Shown: positions 21,250 through 34,000 of the stretch, in pieces
How the letters are laid out: the number at the start of each line of letters is the position of its first letter
How positions within the stretch are numbered: position 1 is the stretch's first letter
Source of the DNA: Hippasteria phrygiana
Lineage: Eukaryota > Echinodermata > Asteroidea > Valvatida > Goniasteridae
Reading direction: 5' to 3'
DNA length: 64,000 nucleotides
Assembly (NCBI GenBank): GCA_037893225.1
Contig: JAZGUH010000484.1
Location: 868,001-932,000, forward strand
Position numbers and translations under genes: made by a program
The notes under the pieces: model-generated
Seen by the model: only the letters and a program-made list of their open reading frames with translations
The model's database searches: none
Told to the model about the DNA's origin: nothing

Positions 21250-24060
21250 GCTGCTATTGCTGGGTGATTGTTTTCATCATTTTTGGGCCAAAAAGTATTG
21301 CCCTAGAAAATTCCCCGAATGATGGTTTAACAATCCAGGATGAATTGAAATCCGATGATCTGAAATTCGTAGCAAAATCGGCAAACATTGCCTGGCAATA
21401 GCATTGTGTTTTCATCAATTTTGGGATAAAATAGACTATAGCCTTGTTTTCATCAATTTTGGGATAAAATTTCTTGTCCTAGAAAATCCCCCAAAATAAC
21501 TTTTAAATGGTTTACATGAGGTTTTCCACACATCTCAATGTCAATTTAATTGTGATCTGATGTTCTAAAATTTAGGGCAAAATCAGCAAAAATGGCAATT
21601 CATCAATTTTGGGATAAAATTTCTTGTCCTAGAAAATCCCCCAAAATAACTCTAAAATGGTTTACATGAGGGTTTTCCACACATCTCAATGTCAATTTAA
21701 TTGTAATTTGATGTTCTAAAATTTGGGGCAAAATCAGCAAAAATGGCAAGGCTATAGCCTTGTGTTTTCATCAATTTTGGGATAAAATTTCTTGTCCTAG
21801 AAAATCCCCCAAAATAACTTTAAAATGAATTAAATGAGGTTTTCCACACATCTCAATGTCAGTTTCATTATAATCTGATGTTCAAAAATTTGGGGCAAAA
21901 TCAGCAAAAATGGCAAGGCCTTGTATTTTCATCAATTTTCGCTAAAATTTATTGTCCCAGAAAATCCCTCAAAATAACTTTAAAATGGTTTAAATGAGGT
22001 TTTCCACACATCTCAATGTCAGTTTTATTATAATCTGATGTTCAAAAATTTGGGGACAAATCAGCAAAAATGGCAAGGCTATAGCCTTGTATTTTCATCA
22101 ATTGTCGCTAAAATGTATTGTCCCAGAAAATCCCCCAAAATAACTTTAAAATGGTTTAAATGAGGTTTTCCACACATCTCAATGTCAGTTTCATTATAAT
22201 CTGATGTTCACAAATTTGGGGCAAAATCAGCAAAAATGGCAAGGCTATAGCCTTGTGTTTTCATCAATTTTGGGATAAAATTTCTTGTCCTAGAAAATCC
22301 CCCAAAATAACTTGAAAATGGTTTACTTGAGGTTTTCCACACATCTCAATGTCAATTTCATTATAATCTGATGTTCTAAAATTTGGGGCAAAATTGGCAA
22401 GACTATAGCCTTGTTTTCATCAATTTTGGGATAAAATTTCTTGTCCTAGAAAATCTCCCAAAATAACTTTTATATGGTTTACAACTTTACATGAGGTTTT
22501 CCACACATCTCAATGTCAATTTAATTGTGATCTGATGTTCTAAAATTTGGGGCAAAATCAGCAAAAATTGCAAGGCTATAGCCTTGTATTTTCATCAATT
22601 TTCGCTAAAATTTATTGTCCCAGAAAATCCCCCAAAATAACTTTAAAATGGTTTACTTGAGGTTTTCCACACATCTCAATGTCAATTTCATTATAATCCG
22701 ATGTTCTAAAATTTGGGGCAAAATTGGCAAGACATGAAAACAAGGCTATAGCCTTGTTTTCATCAATTTTGGGATAACATTTCTTGTCCTAGAAAATCCC
22801 TCAAAATAACTTTAAAATGGTTTAAATGAGGTTTTCCACACATCTCAATGTCAGTTTTATTATAATTTGATGTTCAAAAATTTGGGGGCAAAATCAGCAA
22901 AAATGGCCTTGTATTTTTATCAATTGTCGCTAAAATGTATTGTCCCAGAAAATCCCCCAAAATAACTTTAAAATGGTTTAAATGAGGTTTTCCACACTTC
23001 TCAATGTCAGTTTCATTATAATCTGATGTTCACAAATTTGGGGAGAAATCAGCAAAAATGGCAAGGCTATAGCCTTGTGTTTTCATCAATTTTGGGATAA
23101 AATTTCTTGTCCTAGAAAATCCCCCAAAATAACTTGAAAATGGTTTACTTGAGGTTTTCCACACATCTCAATGTCAATTTCATTATAATCTGATGTTCTA
23201 AAATTTGGGGCAAAATTGGCAAGGCTATAGCCTTGTGTTTTCATCAATTTTGGGATAAAATTTCTTGTCCTAGAAAATCCCCCAAAATAACTTGAAAATG
23301 GTTTACTTGAGGTTTTCCACACATCTCAATGTCAATTTCATTATAATCTGATGTTCTAAAATTTGGGGCAAAATTGGCAAGACTATAGCCTTGTTTTCAT
23401 CAATTTTGGGATAAAATTTCTTGTCCTAGAAAATCTCCCAAAATAACTTTTATATGGTTTACATGAGGTTTTCCACACATCTCAATGTCAATTTAATTGT
23501 GATCTGATGTTCTAAAATTTGGGGCAAAATCAGCAAAAATGGCAAGGCTATAGCCTTGTATTTTCATCAATTTTGGGATAACATTTCTTGTCCTAGAAAA
23601 TCCCTCAAAATAACTTTAAAATGGTTTAAATGAGGTTTTCCACACATCTCAATGTCAGTTTTATTATAATCTGATGTTCAAAAATTTGGGGGCAAAATCA
23701 GCAAAAATGGCCTTGTATTTTTATCAATTGTCGCTAAAATGTATTGTCCCAGAAAATCCCCCAAAATAACTTTAAAATGGTTTAAATGAGGTTTTCCACA
23801 CTTCTCAATGTCAATTTTATTGTAATCTGATGTTCTAAAATTTGGGGCAAAATCAGCAAAAATGGCAAGGCTATAGCCTTGTGTTTTCATCAATTTTGGG
23901 ATAAAATTTCTTGTCCTAGAAAATCCCCCAAAATAACTCTAAAATGGTTTACATGAGGTTTTCCACACATCTCAATGTCAATTTCATTATAATCTGATGT
24001 TCTAAAATTTGGGGCAAAATCAGCAAAAATTGCAAGATTATGATTTCATCGGTTTGGGGC
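21250..24060. repeat. Roughly 160-bp satellite array, about 16 copies
   Basis: The block CCACACATCTCAATGTCA recurs near 21526, 21678, 21846, 22005, 22171, 22338, 22502, 22668, 22837, 22995, 23160, 23320, 23474, 23640, 23797 and 23961, so monomers are about 150-170 bp. Most monomers contain the perfect palindrome AAGGCTATAGCCTT. Variant monomers (for example those with GGGATAACATTTC, or those lacking the palindrome) recur about 800 bp apart, which points to higher-order duplication. Short antisense frames inside are repeat by-products. Confidence 0.95.
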
Positions 24061-24763
24061 CACAAATTGTCCCGGAAAATATCTCTAAATAAGTTGAAAA
24101 CGGTTTAACACATCCAAACATGTTTTTTAATTGAATTTTTTATAATCTTAATTTTTTGTGAGCAACATAATTCTCCCAAATTCTGTTTTATTTCACTAGA
24201 TTTGCTCCTTAAGATGCCATTTTAGTAACTTTCACAAAGAATAAAGCTTTCTCCTTAAAGTTCCCTACTTCAAAGTTTGGCATGATATCAACACTCCTGA
24301 GAAGCCATATTATTTTTTATTTTTGAAAACAAACAACCCCCTCCCCCAAACAACCAACCAAATGATTGTTAGACTGCATGATCACACTCACAAAATGACT
24401 AGCTACAACAGACCTTATGTAAGATGGCCATCTTAGATGACAGTGCCTTGGCTAAGTAGACCCTGTATACTTACATTATATATTGAATTTAAACGACAGA
24501 ATAATACACCTCTGATGGCCATTGTAAGGTATTCCGTCTTAAACTGGAAACATTTTTTACACCCCCCACAACCACATATAATATTGATTTCCCAGCCCAA
24601 ACAATTCGCTGAAACTTTCAAAGTGCTTGAGATATAATAATTTTAGCAAACCCAGACATGCCTTATTCCAATACACGTACACAAAAAATAAAAGTTTCTT
24701 TTTAAGTACAATAAATGTTCAATTTTTTTGGGATTTTACAAAATATGACTTCTGACTAGTAAG

Positions 24764-24930
24764 CCCCCCCCCCCCCCCCCCCCCCCCCGAACAAAGACAT
24801 TGACAATTTGGGAGACCGCCAACATAGCTCAATTCGTAGCAAGATAGCTCCAATGGTAAATAACCGCTACAGTATTCCGGAGGTCGCAGGTTCAAATCCT
24901 GCTCCTGCCAGTTTTCTTTGTTCACATAGA
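24764..24930 (+). mobile_element. tRNA-derived SINE led by a poly-C run
   Basis: After CTGACTAGTAAG comes a run of about 25 C (24764-24788). Then follow GAACAAAGACATTGACAATT, a duplicated and damaged tRNA-like head, GGTTCAAATCCTGCTCCTGCC and TTTTCTTTGTTCAC. Same family as the copies at 28766 and 31510. Confidence 0.85.
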
Positions 24931-25532
24931 AAATTCATTCAAATTGCCTAGTCAGTCCCCTTGTAGTCTGTTTGATGATACATGTATTTTTAAAATACTT
25001 AAAATTCCAAAAGCGTACGGAAAACTTACTTCTAAAAAATTAGCTGCATCAACAAATTTTACAAAAAAGTAATACAGCAAAACTTGACCCTTTTCCCTGA
25101 CTTCAATTTTACTGAAAGTTTTGTACAAAGTTATGAAAATTTAGTTTTAAAACAAACAGATTATGCTTTGATAAGCAAGAAATATCTCAAGGTAAACTAT
25201 AAAAATGCACCTTTCTGAGTGAAAATAAGTTAAAAGCTGACTTTAAATTTGATGACTGAACTGAAAAGAGAATAAAACAGGTTTTTAGTTGGACTTTTGG
25301 TTCTTCAAATGTCACGTTTGAAACTCTGGCTGTTTCACAAAGTTGAAAACCCTGCAGCAAAAATATGTTTGAAAAGTATAACAATCTGTTAAACCAAATC
25401 AAACAACTGGATTGAATCTTCCAGCCTCTGTTTAAACAAAAAATAATATCAACTTTTGAAATTAAACAAACTAAAGTACATGTACCAAAATTGAAATTTT
25501 CTGAGATTCTTCAAAGCCAGTGATGTAGTCGA

Positions 25533-26386
25533 GGCCAGGCACAAGGCCAGGCACAAGGCCAGGCACAAGGCCAGGCACAAGGCCAGGCACAAGGCCAGGC
25601 ACAAGGCCAGGCACAAGGCCAGGCACAAGGCCAGGCACAAGGCCAGGCACAAGGCCAGGCACAAGGCCAGGCACAAGGCCAGGCACAAGGCCAGGCACAA
25701 GGCCAGGCACAAGGCCAGGCACAAGGCCAGGCACAAGGCCAGGCACAAGGCCAGGCACAAGGCCAGGCACAAGGCCAGGCACACGGCCAGGCACACGGCC
25801 AGGCACAAGGCCAGGCACAAGGCCAGGCACAAGGCCAGGCACAAGGCCAGGCACAAGGCCAGGCACAAGGCCAGGCACAAGGCCAGGCACAAGGCCAGGC
25901 ACAAGGCCAGGCACAAGGCCAGGCACAAGGCCAGGCACAAGGCCAGGCACAAGGCCAGGCACAAGGCCAGGCACAAGGCCAGGCACAAGGCCAGGCACAA
26001 GGCCAGGCACAAGGCCAGGCACAAGGCCAGGCACAAGGCCAGGCACAAGGCCAGGCACAAGGCCAGGCACAAGGCCAGGCACAAGGCCAGGCACAAGGCC
26101 AGGCACAAGGCCAGGCACAAGGCCAGGCACAAGGCCAGGCACAAGGCCAGGCACAAGGCCAGGCACAAGGCCAGGCACAAGGCCAGGCACAAGGCCAGGC
26201 ACAAGGCCAGGCACAAGGCCAGGCACAAGGCCAGGCACAAGGCCAGGCACAAGGCCAGGCACAAGGCCAGGCACAAGGCCAGGCACAAGGCCAGGCACAA
26301 GGCCAGGCACAAGGCCAGGCACAAGGCCAGGCACAAGGCCAGGCACACGGCCAGGCACACGGCCAGGCACACGGCCAGGCACACGG
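25533..26386. repeat. 12-bp minisatellite, about 71 units
   Basis: The unit is GGCCAGGCACAA, nearly perfect throughout. Variant units ending ACAC occur twice near 25779-25800 and in the last four units from 26341. Because 12 is a multiple of three, all frames stay open and yield artificial four-residue repeats (for example LCLA), so the roughly 300-codon frames here are not genes. The left flank GATGTAGTCGAG matches the inverted-repeat family at 16030 and 54545. Confidence 0.98.
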
Positions 26387-27304
26387 TTTAAAGCCTCTTC
26401 AACTTAACAGACTGATAACACAGACCACTATGAACATCTAACAAAAGAAAAGCAGCGCACTAACAATGAACATCCATTGTTACTTGGCACTAAATCCATT
26501 GTTACTTGTTCACAGTGAACACACAATAAATAAGCCTTTATGGTATTGAAACTATGCATGTGCAATTTGACACAGATTCCAAAATGACCTAGTCAGAATC
26601 CAATTGACAATAGTCAAGCTATGGTTCTGTTTACACTGAATTCAAGGTAATATATACAACATTAGCTTTTGCTGTAATTTTTCAGAAATCGATGGATGTG
26701 GGAGTTAGTATTTTATAGCAATTATTATTGCTACTGGAAAAACCAAGAACAAAATGCTGTTCTTGTAGTTTTGTTCCATGACCCTACTTGAAAAAAAATA
26801 GGATACCCAGCACGATGAGGGGAAAACGTACCGCCCCCCTTTCCCTATCCCTAAGCACACTCCAGACTATTGTTACCTAACACATCCCCCCTAGATTTCT
26901 GAAAAGAATTCCTGAAATTTCGGGAACACAATGACCAACACAAAAGAGGGGGTCCCTTTCCCCATATTGTACTTCATATGAAAAATAGAGCAGTTTAAAG
27001 ATATCTGGGAATTATCAGGTCAGGGAACCAGACTAGCTAACTTGCACCCATTCACAGATGTATAACAAATTTTATTAAAGCAAAATGTGGACTAACCAAA
27101 TTTGGTCAATTGGGGGCAGTATTTGAAGAAAAAAAATAAGTGTTTTTCCCAATGATGGTTGGCCGATTTAAATGGAAATTGATACAAAATGACATCACAC
27201 CAGGTGCCATGATTTCACAGGATGCTTGACACTATTATTTACTAACTGTCAAGTAAGGTCTTTCACAATAAATTTGTAGTTTTGCTTTTTGATATTTGCA
27301 AATA
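26387..27304. other. Repeat-derived spacer
   Basis: No gene is seen. Segments near 26690-26720 (GGGAGTTAGTATTTTATAG) and 27195-27290 (CCAGGTGCCATGATTTCACA) match the two ends of the element at 62519-62959, so this looks like an old or interrupted copy of that family. Confidence 0.5.
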
Positions 27305-27471
27305 AGGGAATAAAAGTGTGATGACCCGGTCTTTACCACGTCAATAATAACCAAGGAGGGGCGTGACCGCTGTTAATGGACCGAGCCGAAGGCGAGGTCC
27401 ATTAACAGTGGTCACGACCCTTCGAGGTTATTATTGACTGGTAAAGACCGGGTCATCACATTTGTATCCCT
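27305..27471. repeat. Long near-perfect hairpin (about 77-bp arms)
   Basis: Arm 27305-27382 and arm 27396-27471 are reverse complements with few mismatches and small indels (shared core TGATGACCCGGTCTTTACCA). The 13-base centre is GAGCCGAAGGCGA. It lies about 470 bases beyond the UBLCP1 stop. It could be a foldback element or a MITE without interior. Confidence 0.9.
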
Positions 27472-27819
27472 ATTCATAAATGCCTTCTTACGAAAAATGC
27501 AAAAACCTCCCGTAAAAAGGACAAAATGCAAAGCTTTTTCATCCCTCTTTTTCTCCCATTTGCTCAGTACAAAACACGTGCGTACGTATTGGCCTTGTAA
27601 GCGCGTGAAGGCGCTCCGCGCCTGTCTGTCGCGTGCTCGTACGCACACGCACGAGATGCAGCGTGCACCTACTATGCTCTCCCTGTTGCGTATCGGCCTG
27701 AGAGCAGCTGGTTATAACGCACCGTGTTTAAACAACTTCCAGCCGTGTTTAAACAACTGTTTAAACACACCCACGTGACTGGCTCTCGACCAATAGGGAT
27801 AGTTAAACTCGCTGAGGCA

Positions 27820-27825
27820 TTTATT
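27820..27825 (-). terminator. Candidate UBLCP1 polyadenylation signal
   Basis: TTTATT on the plus strand gives AATAAA on the minus strand, 116 bases past the UBLCP1 stop codon. This is the first such hexamer after the stop. Confidence 0.5.
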
Positions 27826-27940
27826 AATGTTGTATAATACCTTTCAAGTCCGAGTTATTTGGGGAAAATCTAAGATACTAAAGATGTCTAATGTGACTGA
27901 ATTTCACACAGTAGGCTATAAATTCCTGACACCTATCTCT

Positions 27941-28093
27941 TCATGACGGCTTTGGTGGACTATAGGACTCCCAATGTCGATGGTTGAGATGACTGAGGTC
28001 TGGTAGGCTTGCAATGTCTTCTAGATATTGAGACAGTCTCAATAATTCCTTGTCCTTGTCTCGATTCTTGTGGGCTTGGCGGAACGGCCGGAT
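27941..28093 (-). CDS. UBLCP1: UBLCP1 exon 7 (C-terminus)
   Basis: On the minus strand an acceptor CTGTAG precedes ATC CGG CCG. Fifty codons follow and end at TGA (27941-27943). The sequence [20 protein letters not shown] and LNHRHWESY matches the conserved end of the phosphatase. It is overlapped by a longer shadow frame in another register. Confidence 0.95.
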   Translation of the reverse strand: MRPFRQAHKNRDKDKELLRLSQYLEDIASLPDLSHLNHRHWESYSPPKPS

Positions 28094-31000
28094 CTACAGG
28101 CAAGCGACAAATCAAAGTAAAATGACAATGACCACAAAGGCCACAATGACAATGGCCGACTGTTATTAATAGGGTGCTGGTATGCCAAGACGGGCTTGTG
28201 CAGCCAAGCATAACGCGAACAGTAGGCAAACAATGGATTGAGTATGTGTATGAATGCGTGTATAGGGGACAACCGGCCAGGTTTTTTGTCAAACTGCAGC
28301 CATGGCCATCGTCTGTATTCAAAAGGTTAAACTGTAAATGGACTGGGATGTACAAATAAACATCTATAAATGGACTGGGATGTACAAATAAACATCTATA
28401 AATGGACTGGGATGTACAAATAAACACAGTGTGCAGGACTTTTCCCCTTAGAGTGGAACAGAGTGTGGTCCCGCGCAGGATTTAGGGGCTTAGACTTGAA
28501 CTAGTGCTAGGGCTGTCCCGAATATACCGAATATTCGATATATTTAATTGTCAAGCGAATATTCGAATACCATTTTGCCAGTTCGAATATTCGAAAAGAT
28601 ATATATGCACATACAGATACGACTCTGATGCTATGTTAATAGAAAAGTTACGGTGCTTAGCAGTGTCAAATGCCGCATTTTTGTCAATCGTAACTACAAG
28701 CCAGGTAGTCCAAAAATATAGAGCAACGAGCATATCAGGATGAATCTAATAAAGCAACTTATTTTCAAAGTGAACGAAGAAACTGGCAGGAGCGGGATTC
28801 GAACCTGCGACCTCTGGGTTACCGTACCGACGCTCTACCAACTGAGCCATCTTGCCCTATGTTGGCAGTCTCCCAAATTGTCAGTAACTTTGTTCGGGTG
28901 GGCGCTAGTCAGAAGTCATCAACCCAGAATGCAGTATAGCCAGGGATCACACCCAATTTTACGATACAACCTGGGAAGCGACATTGTGGGGATCACTCAA
29001 TGAGGATAAGACTTTTTTCAACTTATAATTCGTCAAACAATCCACAAGGGAAACTGGCTAGGTAAATTTGAATACATTTTCAAAGTGAACAAAGAAACTG
29101 GCAACTTACTTTGAGACCGTTCTGTGGGTTCATCAGGAAGTTCCTCCTCAGGTCGTCAAACATGATGGTGTTGGAGCAGGTATACTGTTCAAACTTTCCC
29201 CAGATTACACCCAGTGGTTTTGTCTGCAGATCAATAAACAAAATACATATTTTACTTGAGCTTTGATGAAACATAATCTTTTTTTTCAGTGGTGGGGGAG
29301 GATGGATTACACCATGTATAGTGCATATGTGACCCGCTCCAGAAAAAGGTGATATAAGTCGCACTATGCATTTACGTGTAATGGCCCTTTCAACGTTGAG
29401 AGGGTGAAATTTTTCGTCAAAATTCTTCTGTTTTTGGTCTTTAATGACATCTTAAATATCTAAAGTTTCAGGTTTGGTGCACAACAATGTTGATTTCAGT
29501 AAATAAAGTAAAAAAATAACCTTTTTAGAGTGCATTGTTCTATTGCATTGTATTAGAACTAGCTATTCAAAGCCTGTTTTCTCTGTTCTGCAATTTGAAC
29601 TCCATAGAACTAATAAATTTGCAAAAATGCGTTATCTCCAGAACGGAAAGGGCTTTGGAGCTCTATCATGTACCAAATGAAAGCTTACATTGCGGGCTTT
29701 CCAAACATACATAAAACTAATTTTTCATATTTTGCGACATAATATACCTTTTTCCAGAGCGGGTCACATTATATGTAATACAAACGTCTAGCCCCCTTTT
29801 CCCATTTCCCAATAAAATAAGATAAAGATTCGCAGTAGCACCATGTGGCAACTTTCTCTTTTGCGAGTTTGTGGGGTACTGAAAAGAACCGGGGAACTAA
29901 ATGTTTAGAGAATATACTCTGCCTATCGTCAGGAGACTGGCAGCAGGCAGAGTATACTGTCTGAAACATTGGTGCTACTGGAAATCTTTATCTCATTGCC
30001 ACCCTTCACCATGCAAACCTTCAAATCTTATCTGATTTCTCATTTTGTCCACGGTTTGGATTCATTGCTGAAATCCAGGAAATATTTACGAAAAATGTAT
30101 GCCACTCACAATACTCCTGGGTGAGGAGGAGCAGGTATGGCACTTTGCCCATGGACGCGAGCAGCATGTCCCATGGTGGGATTCGAACCCACTTTCTAGC
30201 AGCCTCAACCAAAAGAACGCAAATCCTTTTCCCTAATCCTACATCACAGCACTCAACAGCTTATACATGTACCTTTTTCGTTTTAAGAAACTAACAAATT
30301 AAGAAATCAATTTCCAAAGCGAACAAAGAAAACTGGAGGAGCAGGATTCAAACCTGTGACCTCCAAAATGCCGCACTGGTGCTCTACCAACTGAGCTATC
30401 TTGCCCTATGTTGGCGGTTTCCCAGTTAGCAGAGTGCCTGTACGGCATTCTGGAGGTTGCAGGTTCAAATCCCGCTCCTACAGTTTTCTTTGTTCACTTT
30501 GAAAATTCACTCACAATGACCTAGTCAGTTTCCCTAGTGGTTTGTTTGATAAAATTTAGAAATCAATGTATAACGTACGTCCACCACACCGTATTTGGGA
30601 GTTTGCACAGAGATACAGGCAGCACTGTCTATCATGAAGGTGATCTTGTAGTCTTCATGAGAACTGACTCCTAGTTCTTTCATCTTGACTTCAATCCACT
30701 TCATACTGGTAGCAGCTGATGACAGGAACAAGAAGGGGAAATAAGAAACGGGTATGTATGACCTGTATAGAACGAGCTCATTATCTCAGCCAGCTGGGTG
30801 TTAATACTGGTACCTTAAAATAAGCAGCGTTTACCACAATTCGTCACCAACACCACGAACTGACACTCTCTAGCGCGCGCGCGAGTGCCCGCGCGAGTGC
30901 CCGCACGGGCGCGTATTTTTACAGAACCGAGTAATTTTCGTTTTCACGAACTGACACCCAAGTAGGGGAGCACGCGCTAACCACATTTTCATTTTCACAA

Positions 31001-34000
31001 ACTGAAACCATTCTTAATTTCACGAGTTTAGAGGTTTTCAGTTCAATGTTTCTGTAACCCCACAAGTATACAGATGGAGTAGATTCGTGTCAAAGCTATT
31101 AAAGCGTTTTTCTTGGAATGGTATTTCCGCTACATGCTTGCATGTCAATTCGTGAAAACAAAAATTCTTCTCTGGCGAGTCAGTGCCCGATGTGCGCACA
31201 CACACCTGGGTGTCAGTTCGTGAAACCGAAATTTACTCAGTACGCGGTTTCACGAACTGACACCCAGGTGCGCGTGAGTGTCAGTTCGTGAAAACGGTGA
31301 CGAATTGATACCGCTTTCAGACAATTATGAAATGATCCCTAAAGCCCTACATATTTGGAATCTACAAAGAAGATAGGCCACTGTACACAAATGAGTACAA
31401 GATTACACATGAAATGTTCTGCAACTTTTCCTGATTTTGTGCCTCTTTTGTGCACAGTGCACTAATCTGCAACTGCCAAGCTTCACTTAGCATATTTAGA
31501 ATTTTCAAAGTGAACAAAGAAAACTGGCAGGATTTGAAGCCGTAACATTTGGAATATTGTACTGTTGCTCTGACTAGCGCCCCCCTAAACAAAGACATTG
31601 ACACTTTGGGGACCGCCAACATAGGGTAGTTGGTAGAGCGCTGGTATAGCAGTCCGGAGGTTGCGGGTTCAAATCCTGCTCCTGTCATTTATCTTTGTGC
31701 ACTTTGAAAATTCATTTATATTACCGAGTCAGTTTCCCTTGTGGTTCGTTTGAGGATATTAAAATATTTAGGGGAGGGCGGAGGTTTCTAGAGAAATTGG
31801 CTATCAGCTCTGAAAGAAAAACAGAAATATTCTGTGATGATTGTCTGAGGTTTAGGAAAGTGGAAATTTGAAATGTCATGGAAAAGGAGGTTGTAATTTG
31901 TTTTTCACAAGACCTGAAACGAATTTAGACATTCTTGCCATTGTGTGTACTTACACCAGATGACAATATCGTAGTCTTTATAAGCTCTGGTGAGAAACTC
32001 ATGAAGGTACGGCCTTTTTAACTCCAGTGCATGCTCTGCAACGGACCTGTGGTCTAAAAAACAAAATGAAAGGCCTGGTGAAATTATCATTACAGCATAA
32101 CACCTCAAAAATAGTGAACAATTCTAGCAACTTCTGCTCAAATCGCACACCTTATTGATGCCTGCACCTATAACTAATGCACTTACGAATATCTAAATTT
32201 ACATTAGAATAAAATGCAAGAGATTTCTAAACATATCATGAAATACCCAAAGGAAAGCAAAGGAAAGGCTAAAAGGAATGATAAAGTGGATATAAACAGG
32301 TAAACTTTATGGATTTATGTTGGGGGGGGGGGGGGGAGGGGGTCATACTTGGATGGCCTTTAAAGCTGCTACGTCTTGTGCTTTTTGGTGCATCATCCTG
32401 ACAAATAAATGTTCAAATTGAACTGCTAATTTGTTAGCATTTAGTAAGTTATGGAATTTCCACTCAGACATTCCATACAAACAAATAATGATAAATACCA
32501 CATTGAATAAGATTCAAATTTTGACTAAGGAGCGGGAAAATCCATTAGGTTAAAATTTTCATTCAAGAGTTGGGAATGGCAGCTTGAAGTACTGGGATAA
32601 AGAAGAGAGGGTGAATCTTTTTAGATCATAAAATAATCTCCAGTGATGGTGACAGTCTTACCGAATAATGTGTAGTCCACATCAAGAACCAAGAGTTTCT
32701 TGCCAGGTCGTGGCTCATTTAAAACTTTGATTTCATAATCTCGAATTCTTCGCTGAACTTTCCCCAGGAATTCCTCTCTGTAGGTGAACAGAACAAAATC
32801 ACACTGATAAAAAACATTAATGAGTATTCGGCAATGAATTGACCAATGTGAACTATGTAAAACAAAAGAAAAAATGTTAAGCTCTTGCGTTGATGGAGTG
32901 CAGGTATGCCAAGATTGGGGCTGTGCAGCTAAGCGAAAATAAAAACAATAGGCACCACACTGAATAGAGTGGTCCTAATCATTACATATGATGCACGATA
33001 TGGGCCAGAGGGAACCCCCCCCCCCCACTCTTTTTGTGTTGGTCATTGTGTTCTTGGAATCTCAGGAATTCTTTTCAGATGTCTAGGGGGGATGTGTTAG
33101 GTAACAATAGTCTGGAGAGTGTATAGGGTATAGGGACACCCCTCTGCCCCATATCGTGCTGGGTATAAATCATTGCACTCAGAGCACCCTCTTCTGTGTG
33201 AATAAAAATGTTGTTTAAAAAAGATCTATCTATTCATTACACTCCCATTCAAGAACAATATAGTTAAACAATGAATGGATTGAGTAAGAGTAGGAATGCA
33301 CCTATAGACATCAACCGGCCAGGTGGTCTTTTTCAAACCGCGGCTATGGCCATCATCTGTGTTTAAGAGCTCAAGCGTCTCTGTCTGTTTCCTTTTTGCG
33401 GCCACTTCCTTTATTTTTTCTTTTAAGCTTTTCTTCAAAAAGTCGCAAAGAATGTAAACAGAGGAAATGCCTCTTAGTCGATCTATTGCATGTTTCAAAT
33501 TGATTTGGGACTCCAATGTCAGAAAATGCCATCTTGAAAAAAATGGGTCGGCCGTAACGGAAACTATCACCTTGCATGATATAAAAAACAGAGCAAATAA
33601 TGGGGGCCTTCTACGTTTTAAAATGTCATGACACTAAACACATTTTTAAAATTTTACCTTACCTTGTGTTTATATACACATACCTATTTTCGGTTTGGAT
33701 TTCCTCGTCTTCAATGTCAAAATCATCAATGACTTCCTCCAAGTCCTTTGGTTTCTCGTTGGCAGCAGCGATTGTTTCTTCTCTCGTTCCCACCATCATT
33801 AGCTTGGTGCTTGCTTTCAGTTGTAGCGCTGACATGACAGTTTCATCAGAAGGAACCTTTCCTGAAAAAGGAAAGATTTGCATAAAGAGACCCAGAACAA
33901 AATGGACCTTGTGTGTAGGCCTGTAGTCAGGGTTTTGTTTGCGCATTGCAAAATACATTTTTCGTGCCATATAACCTATTTTCAACTTCCTGATTTTGCT

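Noticed and set aside
21250..24060. CRISPR-like array
   Set aside because: Monomers are contiguous with no unique spacers, and the genome is clearly eukaryotic; it is a satellite.
24800..24915. tRNA gene
   Set aside because: The A and B boxes are recognisable, but the anticodon arm is degenerate and head segments are duplicated; it is a SINE.
25449..26384. Two overlapping antisense frames of about 300 codons with four-residue repeats
   Set aside because: They are translations of the 12-bp minisatellite, which leaves every frame open; no leader, domain or codon signature of a gene.
28039..28427. 155-codon minus-strand ORF over the last UBLCP1 exon
   Set aside because: The UBLCP1 reading in a different register matches the family and is properly spliced; this frame is a shadow extended by a tandem repeat.
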